Assembly: GCF_030996345.1 (NCBI RefSeq)
Contig: NZ_CP118747.1
Span: forward strand, 1,424,001-1,488,000
Direction: 5' to 3'
DNA from: Acidithiobacillus sp. AMEEHan
Lineage (GTDB): Bacteria; Pseudomonadota; Gammaproteobacteria; Acidithiobacillales; Acidithiobacillaceae
DNA length: 64,000 nt
This document shows, piece by piece, positions 61,798 through 64,000 of the stretch. Each line of letters opens with the position of its first letter. Position 1 is the first letter of the stretch. The translations under genes were made by a program, and so were the position numbers. Below the pieces are notes generated by a model. That model was given only the letters and a program-made list of their open reading frames with translations, searched no databases and was not told the DNA's origin.

Positions 61798-63484
61798 GCT
61801 CTTCCTCCAAAAAGAGGCTCATGTCGACCGGCAGACCGCGGGCGCGCATCTCTTCGTAAAATTCCGGCATGCTGCCGGTAGCACGGAAGGCACCGCGGAC
61901 CTTCCCGTCAGTCCCAAACCCCTGTTGCTTGAAATGAAACAACTCTTGTAACTGAATCACGCCACTTTCCGTGCCAGTTACCTCCACAATCGCTGTGAGC
62001 TTGCGCGAGCCACAGGAAAAACGAGTGATCTGGACGATGATGTCGATGGCCGAAGCAATCTGTTCACGAATGGCGACCAGGGGCAATTCCATGCCTGCCA
62101 TCATGACCATCACCTCCATACGGGAGAGCATGTCGCGCGGACTGTTGGCGTGGGCCGTTGTGAGCGAGCCGTCATGCCCGGTGTTCATAGCCTGGAGCAT
62201 GTCGAGTGCCTCACCGCCACGACATTCACCAACGACGATGCGGTCAGGACGCATACGCAGGGCATTGCGTACCAACTCACGGATGGGGATGGCGCCTTTG
62301 CCTTCTACGTTTGCCGGTCGCGCCTCCATGGAAACGAGATTGGGCTGGTAGAGTTTGAGCTCGGCGGCGTCCTCGATGGTCACCACCCGTTCGTTGGGGG
62401 GAATGTAGTTGGAAAGCACGTTCAGCAGCGTCGTTTTGCCCGAGCCCGTACCGCCGGAGATGATGATGTTTTTGCGCTGCTCCACGGCTACTCGCAGAAA
62501 CTCCGCCATGCGCGGCTCCACCGAGCCAAAGCTCATCAGATCCTCCATCTGCAGCCGTTTCTTGCTGAATTTCCGGATGGTGATGTTGGCACCCTTCAGC
62601 GCCACGGGCGGAATGACCGCATTTACGCGCGAACCATCGTGCAGTCGGGCGTCCACCAGAGGGGAGCTTTCATCGATGCGGCGACCGATGGGGGCCACGA
62701 TGCGATCGATGATGTGCCGCACGGCTTGCTCACTGCTGAAAATCGTTGCTGCCGGTTGCAGTCGCCCACCGCGTTCGACGAACACTTCGTCGTAGCGATT
62801 GACCATGATTTCGGTAACCGATTCGTCGGCGAGGAGATCTTCCAGCGGCCCGAGCCCCACTGCTTCATCGACGACTTCCCTGATAAGACGCTCCCGGTCC
62901 AGATCCGGGGGTAGGCGCATTCCTTGCAAAACCTCAGTGGCAAGATTGCTGACGACTCGCCGCAGTTCGTCGCGACTCATGCTGGCAAGATCCATGCGCC
63001 GCAAATCCATTTGTGCCCGCAAGCGCTCCTGGACGTTGGAGCGCCACTGCATCCATTGCGGATCGATTTGTGGCCGCAACTCTGCGATGTTGGCGTCCGC
63101 TTCCGGTACTTTCGGAATCGACGCGATGGCTTCCGGAGCCGCTGCTTGCTGCGCAGCTGGCGGGCTGGGGGGAGACGAGGGAGAGCTTGGCGCTTCCTTC
63201 TTTTGAATGCGCACAGTAACGCCGCCCACCTCAAGAACATCGCGTTCCGTCAGCGGGCCATACCAGCGCACTTTTTCTCCATTCACCGATACCGCTCCGA
63301 GGCTGCTCAATGCCTCGACATAGGGACCATCTTCCCGCCGCAAAATCCTGGCGTGTTCCTTGCCTATGTTCCATCCGTCGAGCTGGAGATGGGCCTCCGT
63401 AGAACGTCCAATCAGACAAACGCCGTCATGGGGGCGAACTTCCAAGGGGCCGTGTTTGGGGTGTTGAGCGATAACGCGAAACAT
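61784..63484 (-). CDS. cpaF: Tad pilus assembly ATPase CpaF/TadA with N-terminal FHA domain
   Basis: 566 residues. An N-terminal FHA domain (about 23-90; LIGRSTEAHLQLDGWNIGKEHARI with the Arg and Ser/His-type loop residues) is joined by a Pro/Ser/Ala linker (98-130) to a GspE-type secretion ATPase. The ATPase has Walker A GGTGSGKT (344-351), the Asp box and a His box downstream. CpaF powers pilus extension and retraction. The FHA fusion would let the motor be recruited by a phosphothreonine protein, so a Ser/Thr kinase link is possible. Confidence 0.92.
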   Translation of the reverse strand: MFRVIAQHPKHGPLEVRPHDGVCLIGRSTEAHLQLDGWNIGKEHARILRREDGPYVEALSSLGAVSVNGEKVRWYGPLTERDVLEVGGVTVRIQKKEAPSSPSSPPSPPAAQQAAAPEAIASIPKVPEADANIAELRPQIDPQWMQWRSNVQERLRAQMDLRRMDLASMSRDELRRVVSNLATEVLQGMRLPPDLDRERLIREVVDEAVGLGPLEDLLADESVTEIMVNRYDEVFVERGGRLQPAATIFSSEQAVRHIIDRIVAPIGRRIDESSPLVDARLHDGSRVNAVIPPVALKGANITIRKFSKKRLQMEDLMSFGSVEPRMAEFLRVAVEQRKNIIISGGTGSGKTTLLNVLSNYIPPNERVVTIEDAAELKLYQPNLVSMEARPANVEGKGAIPIRELVRNALRMRPDRIVVGECRGGEALDMLQAMNTGHDGSLTTAHANSPRDMLSRMEVMVMMAGMELPLVAIREQIASAIDIIVQITRFSCGSRKLTAIVEVTGTESGVIQLQELFHFKQQGFGTDGKVRGAFRATGSMPEFYEEMRARGLPVDMSLFLEEEHGRV

Positions 63485-63494
63485 ACAATTTCTC

Positions 63495-64000
63495 CTAGTC
63501 TTTCGGACTCTGTGCCACAGGGGGCTGCGTGACTACCAGAGGCGGCTGGGGTTTGGGTGCGGGTACCGCCTGGGTCTCGGGATACGGGGTTTTCGAACCG
63601 AGAGTTCGACCTACGGCTTCCCACGTTGCCGAATCTTTGGGCAAGACTTTCTGATACTCGTCTTTCATGACCACTGCGCGGGATACCTGGCGGATATTTT
63701 CCAGGGAAGCTGGCGAGACGACGCGCGGAGTGACGAGGATGATGAGATCGGTGTTGCCGGACTGAAAATCGGTGGATTTGAAGAGATGACCCAAAACGGG
63801 GATATCTCCCAACCAAGGCAGTTTAGAGAGATTTTTGGCAGTTTTCGGATTGACCAAGCCAGAAATGACCATGGTTTGGCCGTCGCCAACATTGATATCG
63901 GCCTCGCTACGGCGAGTGGTGAAACCGGGCACATTGAAGCCATTGAGAACCACACTGGTGGCGGGATCGATGTCGGAGATGTCCGCTACTACATGCATAG
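63495..64000 (-). CDS. cpaC: Tad pilus outer-membrane secretin (CpaC/RcpA), N-terminal part outside window
   Basis: The last 168 residues are seen. The secretin signature (NVPGFTTRRSEADINVGDGQTMVISGLV) and the region KLPWLGDIPVLGHLFKSTDFQSGNTDLIILVTPRVV are characteristic. A Pro-rich tail ends the protein. It forms the outer-membrane pore of the Flp pilus. The start lies past base 64000. Confidence 0.9.
   Translation of the reverse strand, partial: MHVVADISDIDPATSVVLNGFNVPGFTTRRSEADINVGDGQTMVISGLVNPKTAKNLSKLPWLGDIPVLGHLFKSTDFQSGNTDLIILVTPRVVSPASLENIRQVSRAVVMKDEYQKVLPKDSATWEAVGRTLGSKTPYPETQAVPAPKPQPPLVVTQPPVAQSPKD

Overview
The window looks like chromosome from an acidophilic, chemolithoautotrophic sulfur oxidiser of the Acidithiobacillus type. 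The GC content is high, by eye about 60%. It carries an SQR-like flavoprotein, TusA and DsrE proteins, a Tat-exported high-potential iron-sulfur protein, a Tat-exported carbonic anhydrase, a RuBisCO-like protein in a methionine-salvage operon, and an NAD-type isocitrate dehydrogenase. The genus assignment is an inference from gene content; the species is not determined.

Layout. 1-9.9 kb: envelope biogenesis. surA (cut by the window edge) and lptD run leftward, divergent from amgK-murU (MurNAc recycling); then kdsD-kdsC-lptC-lptA-lptB-rpoN in one tightly packed operon. 10-13 kb: hpf-ptsN-hprK-rapZ-EIIA(Man), a nitrogen-PTS regulatory block without HPr or EI in view. 13-26 kb: tal, fabI, mltD, gltX, then acn-icd-sucC-(small membrane protein)-sucD-nadE-glnB; icd is frameshifted in this sequence. 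26-32.6 kb: bamD, rluD-pgeF, then mtnD-mtnW(RLP)-mtnX-mtnB-gcvR-like-def. 32.6-36.8 kb: a PIN toxin/antitoxin pair, an AhpD-like protein behind a palindromic operator, a nitroreductase, and an exported Ntn hydrolase with an exported carbonic anhydrase.

36.8-45.3 kb is a sulfur and electron-transfer region organised around one divergent control region (39.54-39.85 kb). It has a sigma-54 -24/-12 element facing each way, an IHF-like site on each side, and a central cluster of TGTCAT/ATGACA repeats that looks like an enhancer. Leftward it would drive DsrE-TusA-SQR-like-DUF1641, closed by a terminator. Rightward it would drive a DUF3034 outer-membrane protein and an exported truncated globin. A SatP-like transporter, an OmpA-like lipoprotein, a HiPIP, a decayed second copy of the OMP/globin pair and a sigma-54 activator (PAS-AAA-HTH) follow. 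The activator is the obvious candidate to bind the enhancer; rpoN lies 30 kb away in the same window.

45.5-50.5 kb: leuA behind a Leu-rich leader peptide, then a zinc metallopeptidase, a thioredoxin-like protein, ampD, queH and a PCD. 50.5-58.6 kb is an accessory island, all leftward. It holds an exported GH24 lysozyme fused to an LprI-like (lysozyme-inhibitor family) domain, two tandem copies of a module of unrecognised secreted proteins (called here P1, P2, P3), a second LprI-type domain, and a broken gene that resembles the lysozyme-binding DUF3298 family. 58.6-64 kb is a Tad/Flp pilus operon (secretin, FHA-CpaF, TadB, TadC, DUF192, TadE-like) that runs into the lysozyme gene with only 31 bases between. 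The best candidates for undescribed biology are the lysozyme/anti-lysozyme island joined to the Tad operon and the symmetric sigma-54 control region of the sulfur genes.
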